Shown here: positions 8,282 to 16,229 of the stretch, in pieces
Position numbering within the stretch: the stretch's first letter is position 1
Layout: the number at the start of each line of letters is the position of its first letter
The notes under the pieces: model-generated
Database searches by the model: none
Seen by the model: only the letters and a program-made list of their open reading frames with translations
What the model was told of the DNA's origin: nothing
Source: Desulfarculales bacterium UBA696
GTDB taxonomy: Bacteria > Desulfobacterota > Syntrophobacteria > Syntrophobacterales > Syntrophobacteraceae
NCBI GenBank assembly: GCA_002298995.1
Contig: DBMO01000023.1
Span: 1 to 30,065 of the forward strand
Reading direction: 5' to 3'
Length of the DNA: 30,065 nt
Translations under genes and position numbers: made by a program

Positions 8282-9505
8282 ATGCCCGACAAAAATGAAA
8301 TTTCCCGCCGCGAGTTCCTGAAGCTGGCCGGCCTCGCCGGTCCTGGGTCGGTCCTGGTTTCCGCAAGTCCTCTCCTGGCCGCCGGAGCCGATGATGAAAA
8401 GGCTGGAGAGCAGGCCCGCAAAATACCGACTCGCCCATTCGGCAAGACGGGAGTAAGCGTCCCGATCCTCGCCCTGGGAGGCATGTTCGATATTCCGTCC
8501 AATCAGCTCCTTTTGAAGCAGGCAGCCAAGTGGGGAGTAACTTACTGGGATACCGCCGACTGCTACGAGGGTGGTAACAGCGAACTGGGATTCGGTCAAT
8601 ATTTCAAGAAATATCCTGAAAGCCGCCGGAGCGTTTTTCTCGTCAGCAAATCGGACAAGCGCGATCCAAAAGGACTCACTGAGCTTCTCGACCGCTCGCT
8701 CCAGAGGCTGAACACGGATTATATAGATCTCTATTTCATCCACGGCCTCAAAAAGATGGACGAGCTTACAAAAGAGACAAAAACCTGGGCGGAGAAGGCC
8801 AAATCCGCCGGCAAAATAAAGCTTTTCGGCTTCAGCGCGCACGGCAATATGGAAGAAGTGATGCACGCTGCCGCGAAGCTCGGCTGGATAGACGGACTGA
8901 TGGTGAGCTACAATTTCCGGCTGATGGGAACCGACAAAATGCGGTCCGCGGTCGATGCCTGCACCAAAGCCGGGATAGGGCTCACGGCCATGAAGACGCA
9001 GGGTGGAGGACAGGTGTCGGTCGAATCGGAAGCGGAACTCGAAATGGCTGGAAAATTCCTGAAACGCGGTTTTACCGACGGTCAGGCCAAGATCAAGGCA
9101 GTCTGGGAAAACCCTGCAATCGCAAGCGTCTGTTCGCAGATGCCCAGCTTGACCCTCCTCATGTCCAACATCGCGGCGGCCCTGGACCAAACGAGCCTTA
9201 GCGCGTCCGAACTCGATCTCATGGACCGCTTTGCCTGCGAGACCTCGACCGGCTACTGCGCCGGGTGCACGAATATCTGCGAACCGGCCCTGGCCGCCGA
9301 CATTCCCGTAGGCGACGTGATGCGCGCCCTTATGTACCACAACAGCTATGGGGAAACCAAATGGGCAAGGAAGATTTTTGCGGGCATTCCGCCCCGTGTG
9401 CGAGGCACCCTGAGCGCCGTGGACTACTCGCCGGCCGAGTCGCTGTGTCCTCGGAAAATCCGGATCGGGGAACTGGTCAGAAAAGCCGCAAGCCTCTTTG
9501 CGTGA
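8282..9505 (+). CDS. Tat-exported aldo/keto reductase with C-terminal Cys cluster
   Basis: A 407-aa aldo/keto reductase. The first 35 residues are a Tat signal (SRREFLKLAG, then a hydrophobic run ending ASPLLAAGA). The AKR barrel follows from RPFGKTGVSVP, and the catalytic tetrad is complete: Asp90 and Tyr95 (WDTADCYEGG), Lys123 (VSKSDK) and His154 (YFIHG). The C-terminal extension has C319, C326, C329 and C333 (CETSTGYCAGCTNIC) plus C389-P, the kind of cluster that binds Fe-S in ferredoxin-coupled AKRs. The ribosome site GGAG is 7 bases before ATG, and the gene is 94 bases after the polyferredoxin. A cofactor-binding enzyme exported folded suggests tightly bound NADP or Fe-S-linked electron exchange with the membrane polyferredoxin. 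The substrate is unknown. Confidence 0.88.
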   Translation: MPDKNEISRREFLKLAGLAGPGSVLVSASPLLAAGADDEKAGEQARKIPTRPFGKTGVSVPILALGGMFDIPSNQLLLKQAAKWGVTYWDTADCYEGGNSELGFGQYFKKYPESRRSVFLVSKSDKRDPKGLTELLDRSLQRLNTDYIDLYFIHGLKKMDELTKETKTWAEKAKSAGKIKLFGFSAHGNMEEVMHAAAKLGWIDGLMVSYNFRLMGTDKMRSAVDACTKAGIGLTAMKTQGGGQVSVESEAELEMAGKFLKRGFTDGQAKIKAVWENPAIASVCSQMPSLTLLMSNIAAALDQTSLSASELDLMDRFACETSTGYCAGCTNICEPALAADIPVGDVMRALMYHNSYGETKWARKIFAGIPPRVRGTLSAVDYSPAESLCPRKIRIGELVRKAASLFA

Positions 9506-9528
9506 TGCTGGATCGGATCCGGCAAACG

Positions 9529-10386
9529 CTATCCCGAAACGGCGATTATCATAATTCCAAAGAAAATCAGGGCCGCTCCGATGGTCCTTATGGGTCCGAA
9601 CTCCTCGCCCATGAGCAGCCAGCCGGCGAGGGCCGCGATGATTACGCTTACCTCCCTGCCCGCGGCCGCGTAGCTTACTTTAGTCAGCTTGTAGGCATTG
9701 AGGACCAGGATGTAGGCGACAGGCATTACAAACGCTACCGCAAAAATCCTGACCGGATATTTGCGAAAACCTGCCAGAATCGCTCGGGTACCGTATCGGG
9801 AATAGAGGATGGGGGCAAGCATGATGGATGTTATCACCAGCACCAGGGCGGCATAGCTTCGAGCCGGCATCATTCGAACAGCGGCGGCATCGATTGCCGA
9901 ATAAACCGAGATGCAAAAGGCGAGAAAAAGGGCGGTCGGTACGCTTTCAGCGCTCACCTTAACGGCGCCTCGGCCGGTTAAGATTCCAGCGCCTCCGACT
10001 ACGGTAAGTCCGATTATCAGAACCGTAAGGCCCGCCGTGCCCCACACTCCGGGCTGCTCGCCAAGGAAGAGAAGCGCCCAGACGGCAATCATTGCCGGGG
10101 CGGCCCCGCGTGCAATCGGATAGACCAGCGAAAAATCGCCATGCTCGTATGCCCGGACCAAGGCGACGAAATAGGCTGCTTCAACCAGTGCGCTGATGAT
10201 TGCATAAGGCCAGATGGCGGGCGGGATTGGCCAGTCGATCCATATCAGCGGGAAATAGAGAAGCCATCCCGCGATGAGGGTCCACCAGGTAAAGACCTGC
10301 TTTTCGGTAACCCTCTTTACGAGGAAGTTCCAGGCGGTATGCATGATGGCCGCGGTGAAAACTAATAGCAGCGCCTGGACGGGCAT
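9529..10386 (-). CDS. EamA/DMT-superfamily transporter
   Basis: A 285-aa integral membrane protein with about ten hydrophobic helices in two EamA repeats, the usual drug/metabolite transporter size. The halves carry the conserved ends of each repeat: AIARGAAPAMIAVWALLFLGEQP in part near residues 90-115 and GREVSVIIAALAGWLL followed by GEEFGPIRTIGAALIFFG near the C-terminus. Family members export or exchange small metabolites, amino acids or nucleotide sugars; the substrate cannot be read from sequence. ATG has GAGG four bases upstream. It starts 12 bases after the hemerythrin gene, so the two are very likely one transcript, though their functional link is unclear. It converges on the aldo/keto reductase gene with only 23 bases between stops. 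Confidence 0.85.
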   Translation of the reverse strand: MPVQALLLVFTAAIMHTAWNFLVKRVTEKQVFTWWTLIAGWLLYFPLIWIDWPIPPAIWPYAIISALVEAAYFVALVRAYEHGDFSLVYPIARGAAPAMIAVWALLFLGEQPGVWGTAGLTVLIIGLTVVGGAGILTGRGAVKVSAESVPTALFLAFCISVYSAIDAAAVRMMPARSYAALVLVITSIMLAPILYSRYGTRAILAGFRKYPVRIFAVAFVMPVAYILVLNAYKLTKVSYAAAGREVSVIIAALAGWLLMGEEFGPIRTIGAALIFFGIMIIAVSG

Positions 10387-10398
10387 CTATCCTCTCTC

Positions 10399-11103
10399 TT
10401 AGCGCAATTCATCCATATGGGGAGTAAATGCGGCCAGGTCCCCCATCCCCAGCGCGTTCTCGAAGCCTTCGAGTTTGGCCATTGCTTCATCGTAGCCGTT
10501 CTGGCCGAGTATCTGGAGGTCCAGCTTTTGAACTGTTTCGTTCAATTTAGTGAGATCGGCAGGGGAAACGATCTGGCGCAGGGCCGGAAAAAGCTGCGTG
10601 TCCTCCCTGTCGGAATGAGCGCGGTACATCCTGCTGAAGTGGTGAAGGGCGTTTTGCATGGTACGGCGCTTTTCCAGGTCCTTTACGGAAAAATCGGCCG
10701 CAAACTGTCCCAGAATTCCTATCATTTGTGTACCCGCCGCGTGCTGTTCGCGGAGCACTCCGACCAGTCCGCCCATCTTTTTTGCCGACTCGAAGAGAGG
10801 GAAAATGGATTCGTCCTCGATCTTCTGGTGGCACTCAACAACAATTCGGCGCACCACCTCGATTGTACCCTGAATTATCTCGGGGGGAAGCTCCATCCTC
10901 GCGTCCATTCCACCTTTGACTTCGTCCAGTATAAACAAGGCACGGCGTAGAATTCCGTGCTGTTTTTCCATAAGCTCGACTGCCGTTGCTATTTCAACCT
11001 TATCCTTGCCCTGCTTCGAGCATCCACTCGCGGCAAGGTATGCCCCGGCGGCGCCGGAGAGCAGGATGAACTTTCTGCGTGAAATCGGTCCGAGAGAAAA
11101 CAT
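10399..11103 (-). CDS. Hemerythrin-domain Tat lipoprotein
   Basis: A 234-aa hemerythrin (HHE cation-binding) protein, likely a four-helix di-iron protein that senses or binds O2 or NO. The iron-ligand pattern is visible: His49 (EKQHGILRR), His92 and Glu96 (CHQKIEDE), His121 (REQHAAG), and His163 with Glu167 (YRAHSDRED). The N-terminus has a twin-arginine motif (ISRRKFILLSG, Arg 9-10) and a lipobox ending at Cys28 (LAASGC), so it should be exported folded and lipid-anchored. Most hemerythrin-domain proteins are cytoplasmic, so this location is unusual. The ribosome site AGGAG is six bases before ATG. A Fur-box-like palindrome lies about 115 bases upstream. A periplasmic oxygen- or NO-handling role is inferred. 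Confidence 0.85.
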   Translation of the reverse strand: MFSLGPISRRKFILLSGAAGAYLAASGCSKQGKDKVEIATAVELMEKQHGILRRALFILDEVKGGMDARMELPPEIIQGTIEVVRRIVVECHQKIEDESIFPLFESAKKMGGLVGVLREQHAAGTQMIGILGQFAADFSVKDLEKRRTMQNALHHFSRMYRAHSDREDTQLFPALRQIVSPADLTKLNETVQKLDLQILGQNGYDEAMAKLEGFENALGMGDLAAFTPHMDELR

Positions 11104-11217
11104 CGGGACTCCTGGTCGAAAGGAAAAGATTTGATATAGATATGATGAGCGCGTATATAGCCGGACGGGGCGAAAAATTCCGCTGGAAGTCCGGCCGCGG
11201 AGTCGCTCGGCTCAAGG

Positions 11218-11232
11218 TGAAAATCATTTTCA
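11218..11232. promoter_or_regulatory. Fur-box-like 7-1-7 palindrome
   Basis: TGAAAATCATTTTCA is a perfect 7-1-7 inverted repeat. It differs from the Fur 7-1-7 consensus TGATAATnATTATCA at two symmetric positions. It lies between the divergent hemerythrin and HlyD genes. On the minus strand a perfect TTGACA -35 occurs at 11268-11273, but the matching -10 is poor, so which gene it controls is open. Confidence 0.5.
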
Positions 11233-11357
11233 TCTTGGCGGATTGACTTAATGGATTCGCCCGAGTGTGTCAAGATGCGACAATTTGATTGAAAAAGGAA
11301 GAAATTTTCCCGGGCCGCGCCAGGTTGGGCAAGCGCAGTGAAACGATGCGAGAGTAA

Positions 11358-12575
11358 ATGGACGCAGATAAAATCGCAAAATTGAAAATTACCGATAACG
11401 GGCAGCCCTCTTTTGCTCCGAGGAAGCGGAAGGCCCTAAGGATTATATCTGCCGCTGCAATCCTTGGCGCCGTTTTGGCCCTGTTTTTCGGCCGGGGGTC
11501 GCTTTCGTCGGCAAAGCCGGTGCGAACGGCCGCCGCGGGACTTGTCTATCCATCGCAGGTAATGACGGATTTTAACGCAAGCGGCTACGTTGTCGCACAG
11601 CAAAAAGCGGCCGTGGCATCGAAGGGAACGGGCAGGATCGTCTACCTGGGGGTCCAAGAGGGCAGTCGGGTGAAGGAGGGCGATGTCATTGCCCGGCTGG
11701 ACAATGACGATCTCAAGGCCGAAAAGGCCCAAATCGACGCTCAGCTTGGCGTATCGAAAGCAGACCTGGTACGCGCCGAAACTGAAACGGCCACATCCGA
11801 GCGCAACTACAAACGGCTCAGCGAACTCTGGGAGAAAAAGGCAGTATCTCAGGTCGATTATGAAAACGCCATGGACCGCTTTTTCAAGGCGAAAGCGGCG
11901 GTCGATTCGGCAAAGGCAGCGATCAGGGCGCTTGAGGCCTCATCGCGCCGCAGCGCCGTCCTTATCGAGTACACGGTAATCCGCGCCCCCTTCAACGGTG
12001 TTGTCCTGACCAAGGACGCCGACGTCGGTGAAGTGGTGGCCCCGTTCGGGTCCGCAACGAATGCAAAGGCAGCCGTCGTAACGATGGCCGACCTTTCGTC
12101 TCTCATGGTGCAGGCGGATGTCGCCGAGTCCTTCCTGAACAAGGTAAAGCTCGACCAGCCCTGCGAAATTCAACTTGACGCCGTACCCAACACGCGCTTT
12201 CCCGGCCGCGTTCACATGATCGTGCCGACCGCCGACCGCACCCGCGGGACGGTCATGGTTAAGGTGCGCTTCGACAACCTTGATTCCAGAATTCTGCCGG
12301 AAATGAGTTCAAAAGTTGCCTTTCTTTTACGGTCGCTGGGCGAAGATGAGCGCCAGCCTTTTCTCGCCGTCCACCGTGATGCTCTCGTATCGCGAAATGG
12401 GGGCCAGGGGATCTTCCGGGCAGCGGGGGGCAAAGCTGAATGGATACCGATCGGCGACCCAAAATTCATGGGCGACTATCTTCTGCTCGCGGCCCCCGTC
12501 CAAAGCGGTGACAGAATAGTCCTGAAACCCGCACCATCCCTCGACCCCGGCGACAAAGTTGAAATTTCGGAGTAG
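11358..12575 (+). CDS. HlyD/MacA-type efflux periplasmic adaptor
   Basis: A 405-aa membrane-fusion protein of a tripartite or MacAB-like exporter. It has a short basic cytoplasmic N-terminus, one membrane helix (about 27-45), a biotinyl-lipoyl half (VASKGTGRIVYLGVQEGSRV followed by KEGDVIARLDNDDL), an alpha-helical hairpin rich in Ala/Lys/Glu (about 110-195), the second lipoyl half (YTVIRAPFNGVV), then beta-barrel and membrane-proximal domains ending DPGDKVEI. It would bridge an inner-membrane ABC permease to the outer membrane. The ATPase gene follows after 142 bases, but the permease that should complete the set is absent from the window. The ribosome site is weak. The role is clear at family level; the exported substrate is unknown. 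Confidence 0.87.
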   Translation: MDADKIAKLKITDNGQPSFAPRKRKALRIISAAAILGAVLALFFGRGSLSSAKPVRTAAAGLVYPSQVMTDFNASGYVVAQQKAAVASKGTGRIVYLGVQEGSRVKEGDVIARLDNDDLKAEKAQIDAQLGVSKADLVRAETETATSERNYKRLSELWEKKAVSQVDYENAMDRFFKAKAAVDSAKAAIRALEASSRRSAVLIEYTVIRAPFNGVVLTKDADVGEVVAPFGSATNAKAAVVTMADLSSLMVQADVAESFLNKVKLDQPCEIQLDAVPNTRFPGRVHMIVPTADRTRGTVMVKVRFDNLDSRILPEMSSKVAFLLRSLGEDERQPFLAVHRDALVSRNGGQGIFRAAGGKAEWIPIGDPKFMGDYLLLAAPVQSGDRIVLKPAPSLDPGDKVEISE

Positions 12576-12582
12576 GGAGCCG

Positions 12583-12707
12583 GTTGCGGGTTGCGAGCAG
12601 CGGATTAGTGTTTGAGAACAAATTCGAATGAGTCGGATTAAGGGTTCGGGAGCTGCATGTTACTATTATGGTTCAAGGATTGCAGCTTGGAAACCGTAAC
12701 CCGCAAC
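12583..12707. repeat. GGGTTGCGGG-type repeat pair in the HlyD-ATPase gap
   Basis: GTTGCGGGTT at 12583-12592 and its exact complement AACCCGCAAC at 12698-12707 bracket the gap between the two genes. The same G-rich unit recurs near 18558-18584, 25089-25122 and, degenerate, at 22237-22312. It reaches almost to the ATPase start codon, leaving no recognisable ribosome-binding site there. Confidence 0.5.
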
Positions 12708-12717
12708 GGCGAAAAAC

Positions 12718-13401
12718 ATGGATTTCATGGTAGTTGCAGAGAATATCGTAAAATCCTACGCTCGGGGGGCGCAGAAGGTACCGGTCCTGTACGGGATTGA
12801 CCTCAAGGTCCGAACGGGGGAGTTCCTGGCGCTGATGGGGCCGTCCGGGTCCGGGAAGACAACTCTGCTAAACCTGATTGCGGGATTGGATATGGCCGAT
12901 TCGGGCAGGCTGGTCGTGGCCGGGACTCCCATATCCGAGCTTGGCGAGACAGATCTTGCCCGGTGGCGGGCCCTGCACGTGGGCTTTATCTTTCAGTTCT
13001 ACAATTTGCTGCCGGTGCTGAACGCCCTGGAAAACGTAGAACTGCCTCTCCAGCTTCGGCCGCTGTCGCGAAAGGAGAGAAGGGAGCATGCCGTAACGGC
13101 ACTTGAACTGGTAGGCCTTGCGGACCGCATGCGCCACTATCCGGGCGAACTCTCCGGAGGTCAGCAGCAGCGGGTGGCAATCGCCCGCGCAATAGTCACC
13201 GACCCCGTTCTCATTGTGGCCGACGAGCCGACCGGAGACCTCGACAAGACATCGGCCTCCGAAGTATTGCGGCTCCTCGAACAATTGAACACCGACTTCC
13301 GGAAAACCATCATAATGGTTACCCACGACCCACGCGCGGCGGAAAAAGCCGGGAGAATGACCCATCTGGACAAGGGTGTTTTGAGTAACAACTCGGCGTA
13401 G
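12718..13401 (+). CDS. ABC transporter ATP-binding protein (MacB/LolD type)
   Basis: A 227-aa ATPase of the MacB/LolD/FtsE class, powering a permease of the FtsX-like fold. All motifs are present: Walker A GPSGSGKTT (41-49), Q-loop Gln93 (IFQFYNLLP, the typical class motif), signature LSGGQQQRVAIARA (145-158), Walker B LIVADEPTGDLD (165-176) and the H-loop in MVTHDPRAA near 207. Two in-frame ATGs (12718 and 12727) both lack a clear Shine-Dalgarno, apparently because a repeat occupies the upstream gap. Its partner should be the adjacent HlyD adaptor, but no permease follows: 18 bases after the stop the glycosyltransferase gene ends on the other strand. Either the permease is encoded elsewhere or a rearrangement removed it. 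Confidence 0.92.
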   Translation: MDFMVVAENIVKSYARGAQKVPVLYGIDLKVRTGEFLALMGPSGSGKTTLLNLIAGLDMADSGRLVVAGTPISELGETDLARWRALHVGFIFQFYNLLPVLNALENVELPLQLRPLSRKERREHAVTALELVGLADRMRHYPGELSGGQQQRVAIARAIVTDPVLIVADEPTGDLDKTSASEVLRLLEQLNTDFRKTIIMVTHDPRAAEKAGRMTHLDKGVLSNNSA

Positions 13402-13419
13402 TGCCGATGGAGTGCTCCT

Positions 13420-14442
13420 TTACCGCCCGCCTAATCCTGAAGTCAAAACGGTCTCGGCCTCTTCTTCCACCCGCGCTACCCTGTCCATTGAGGACCTGCC
13501 TACAGACCCGAACCTCTTTTGCCGCTCTCCCGCAAGGGGAATTGTTCGGTCGAATCGAAGCTGGGTGATCTGCTCGGAGGTGAGGCCGATCAAAAAGATC
13601 AGCGCCGAGAATACGATCAGCATCTGTGAAGTCGGGCCGTAGCGGCCGTCGAGCATCCAGATTTTGTAGATGCCGTAAGCGAGGCCGGTGAGAAATGTTA
13701 CCAGGCTGGCCGGAAGGAAGATCTTCATTGGCGAGAAAAGGGTCGTGATCTTGAAAATTATCAGAAAGAACCTTGAGCCGTCGCGCAGGAGTTTTATATG
13801 GCTCTTGCTGCCCTCCCGCCGCTTTGCGCCCTTGATCGGCACATAGGCAAGGCTGTAGCCGGATCGAACGGTTGCAAGCGTGATGGTGGAAGGGTAAGAA
13901 AAGGTGTTTGGCAGAAGCGTTACGAATTCTTTGGCCAGCCCGGCGCGGACTGCCCTGAATCCGGAGGTGAGGTCTTCTATTCTGCGTCCGCAAACATAGC
14001 TTGCAAACCAGTTGTAGACTCGATTTGCGAGGTTTCGGTGGGCGCTGGTATCCGATTCCGAGGTCCGGGCGCCTACCACCATGTGGTATTTTTCGAGAAG
14101 TTTCAGCAGTTCGGGTATTTGTTCGGGCGGATGCTGGCCGTCGGCGTCAAGCATTACCAGTGCGACCCCTCGGGCGTGCCTGATCCCGGTTTTTATGGCG
14201 GCGCCGTTTCCTATATTGTACGGGTGTCGCAGGACAACGGCCCCGGCCTCAAGGGCCTTTTCGGCTGTGTCGTCCGTTGATCCGTCATCTATTATCAGTA
14301 TTTCATGGCTCGGGTTGTAGTCGTCCAGTGCTTTTCGGACCCTGGCAATAACTGAGCCGATTCCCTCTGCCTCGTTCTTGGCGGGTATTATGACGCTGAT
14401 CTGCGGCGGTTCGACGGATTTGGACCTGCTCCGGACTTGCAC
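13420..14442 (-). CDS. Family 2 glycosyltransferase with C-terminal membrane helices
   Basis: A 340-aa GT2 (GT-A fold) enzyme of the dolichyl/polyprenyl-phosphate sugar synthase group. The N-terminal catalytic domain has ISVIIPAKNEAEGIGSVI, the nucleotide-binding DDGSTDDTAEKA (about 53-64) and the metal-binding DADGQHPPEQI (about 99-109). The acceptor-side region NRVYNWFASYVCG with DLTSGFRAVR resembles DPM1-type and polyprenol-phosphate mannosyltransferases. Two hydrophobic helices near 245-300 anchor it in the membrane. The start is GTG with an AAGGAG site six bases before it. It would transfer a sugar to a lipid carrier or directly to an envelope glycan at the inner membrane. The precise sugar and acceptor cannot be told. 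It converges on the ABC ATPase gene. Confidence 0.87.
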   Translation of the reverse strand: MQVRSRSKSVEPPQISVIIPAKNEAEGIGSVIARVRKALDDYNPSHEILIIDDGSTDDTAEKALEAGAVVLRHPYNIGNGAAIKTGIRHARGVALVMLDADGQHPPEQIPELLKLLEKYHMVVGARTSESDTSAHRNLANRVYNWFASYVCGRRIEDLTSGFRAVRAGLAKEFVTLLPNTFSYPSTITLATVRSGYSLAYVPIKGAKRREGSKSHIKLLRDGSRFFLIIFKITTLFSPMKIFLPASLVTFLTGLAYGIYKIWMLDGRYGPTSQMLIVFSALIFLIGLTSEQITQLRFDRTIPLAGERQKRFGSVGRSSMDRVARVEEEAETVLTSGLGGR

Positions 14443-14659
14443 CAGGCACTCCTTTTTTGAGATTTTAATCTATCTGGTAAACCGTGCGCGGTTTGTCGGG
14501 TTTCGCTCCCTGCTCAATAGCTTGCATCCGCGGCAAACACTTCAACCCATTCAGGTTTTGAAGCACAATTCGTGCCGGAGTTTTCGTCAGAGTTCAGCCG
14601 GGGAAGCTCCGGTTAAAGGCCGTTACTTGTTAGACCCCGGGCTTCTTTTTCTTTATGCA
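14443..14659. other. Non-coding gap between GT2 and def
   Basis: Divergent intergenic stretch with no convincing open reading frame. It contains the GT2 ribosome site on the minus strand and small GC-rich inverted repeats (for example the CCGG-flanked hairpin near 14599-14614). I see no tRNA, riboswitch motif or mobile element. The promoter for def lies at its right edge. Confidence 0.5.
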
Positions 14660-14688
14660 TTGAAAATAGCGGCTCAAAATTTTAAAAT
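14660..14688 (+). promoter_or_regulatory. Sigma70-type promoter for def-fmt
   Basis: TTGAAA (14660-14665), a 17-base spacer and TAAAAT (14683-14688): each hexamer matches consensus at five of six positions. Transcription would start near 14695, about 75 bases before def, and could continue through fmt and the DUF116 gene, which are tightly packed. Confidence 0.6.
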
Positions 14689-14768
14689 AAATAATCTTGA
14701 CCCGCGGCGGGAATTTGACTCCCGAATACTTCCGTCGATTGTCGCCGATTTTTGAAGAGGAAGCATAA

Positions 14769-15281
14769 ATGTCAATCCTTGATATTTGTATTTACCCCGA
14801 CCCCGTTCTGCGCCATAAGGCAGAAACCGTCGAGGAAATAGATGAAGATATTTTGCGCCTGATCGATGACATGGCGGAGACTATGTATAACGCGCCGGGG
14901 ATTGGCTTGGCCGCGAACCAGGTGGGACGGCCGCTAAGGGTGCTGGTTATAGACTTGCAAAGGGAAGAATCCAAAAACGGACTCATTGCGCTGATTAATC
15001 CCGAGCTTGTATCGGGCCGCGGCGAAGTAAACTATGAAGAGGGCTGTTTGAGCGTTCCGGAGTTTTATTCCCAGGTGAAGCGTTTCGAGGAGATCGTGGT
15101 TTGCGCTCTTGACCGTAAAGGCGAGAAGGTCGAAATAAACGCCGACGGCCTGCTCGCCATAGCGCTCCAGCACGAGATCGACCACCTCGAAGGAAAGCTT
15201 TTCATCGACCTGATGAGTCCGGTCTCCCGTGATATTTTCAAGCGCAAATGGAAAAAGAAACTCAAGGAGGAGAAGGAATAA
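14769..15281 (+). CDS. def: Peptide deformylase
   Basis: Removes the N-formyl group from nascent proteins. The 170-aa length is standard. The three signature motifs are intact: GIGLAANQ (44-51), EGCLSVPE (91-98) with metal ligand Cys93, and QHEIDHLEGKLFID (134-147) with metal ligands His135 and His139 and catalytic Glu136. The ribosome site is GAAGAGGAAG just before ATG. The last 34 bases overlap the start of fmt, whose product makes the formyl-Met-tRNA that this enzyme later acts on; def-fmt pairing is widespread. A strong sigma70-type promoter lies about 80 bases upstream. Confidence 0.97.
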   Translation: MSILDICIYPDPVLRHKAETVEEIDEDILRLIDDMAETMYNAPGIGLAANQVGRPLRVLVIDLQREESKNGLIALINPELVSGRGEVNYEEGCLSVPEFYSQVKRFEEIVVCALDRKGEKVEINADGLLAIALQHEIDHLEGKLFIDLMSPVSRDIFKRKWKKKLKEEKE

Positions 15282-16225
15282 AGACTCGGCTTCCCGACCT
15301 GGTCTTCCTTGGGACCCCAGAATTTGCCTTGCCGTCGCTCAAAGCTCTTATAGAAGCGGGCGCGCCGGTGAGGCTCGTTGTGACCCAACCCGACAGGCCA
15401 TCCGGCCGCGGCCGAAAACTTTCTCCATCTCCCGTCAAAAATCTGGCAACCGAGTTGGGCATTCCGGTCTTTCAGCCCGAACGCATCCGTGGAACCCAAA
15501 TTATTGACGAAATAAAATCTTACGGCGTCGAATGCGCCGTCGTGGTTGCCTTCGGCCAGATTCTGCCGCGGGAGTTCCTTGACTCTTTCGCCCTCGGGAC
15601 CTTGAACGTTCATGCCTCTCTTCTGCCCAGGTACCGGGGTGCGGCGCCCATACACCGCGCGATCCTCTCGGGGGACTATACCACCGGTATTTCAATAATG
15701 CTTCTGGATGCCGGAATGGATACCGGACCGGTGCTCTCGCAAAAAGAGGTCGAGATATCCGTCGAAGACACCTTCGGCACTTTGCACGACAAGCTCTCGA
15801 TTACGGGCGCCGAGCTTCTTTCCGAGACACTTCCAGCCTGGGCGGCCGGCGAAATCCGCCCACAGATCCAGGATGGTTCGATTGCCACCTATGCGCCTCC
15901 TCTTGGTAAGGAGGAGTTCAGGATTGATTGGAAACTTCCCGCAAAAGATATTATAAACAAGGTTAGGGCATTCGATCCCTGGCCAGGCGCTTACTTTTTA
16001 CTCGATGAAAAACGTATAAAGTGTTTCATGGTCAGCTCCTTTCCCTGGACCGGGTCCGGCGGGGAGGGCGAGGTCGTCGGGGTGGCAAAATCCGGGATAA
16101 TCATAACCGGAGGCGACCGGAAGGCGCTTTCCATCGGAGAGCTTCAAATGGAAGGACAGCGACGCATGTCCGCGGATGAATTTGTTCGGGGCCGGCCGCT
16201 CCCGGCAGGCACTTTTCTGGGATAG
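15248..16225 (+). CDS. fmt: Methionyl-tRNA formyltransferase
   Basis: Transfers a formyl group from 10-formyltetrahydrofolate to initiator Met-tRNA. The catalytic Rossmann domain opens with LVFLGTPEFALPSL and holds the active site as NVHASLLPRYRGAAPI, with Asn120 and His122, and Asp158 in MLLDAGMDTG. The C-terminal tRNA-binding barrel runs from about 220 and includes AFDPWPGAYF. At 325 aa it is close to the usual length. The start is uncertain: the only ATG before the conserved region lies inside def, while AAGGAGGAGAAGG at the def end is followed by no usual start codon. The ATG at 15248 therefore gives about ten extra residues and a 34-base overlap. The DUF116 gene starts 4 bases after the stop. 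Confidence 0.95.
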   Translation: MEKETQGGEGIKTRLPDLVFLGTPEFALPSLKALIEAGAPVRLVVTQPDRPSGRGRKLSPSPVKNLATELGIPVFQPERIRGTQIIDEIKSYGVECAVVVAFGQILPREFLDSFALGTLNVHASLLPRYRGAAPIHRAILSGDYTTGISIMLLDAGMDTGPVLSQKEVEISVEDTFGTLHDKLSITGAELLSETLPAWAAGEIRPQIQDGSIATYAPPLGKEEFRIDWKLPAKDIINKVRAFDPWPGAYFLLDEKRIKCFMVSSFPWTGSGGEGEVVGVAKSGIIITGGDRKALSIGELQMEGQRRMSADEFVRGRPLPAGTFLG

Positions 16226-16229
16226 GTAC

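Noticed and set aside
8120..9340. Long minus-strand open frame of 406 codons opposite the aldo/keto reductase
   Set aside because: It is a frame shadow of the reductase, which has a complete catalytic tetrad and Tat signal; the antisense translation shows no family character.
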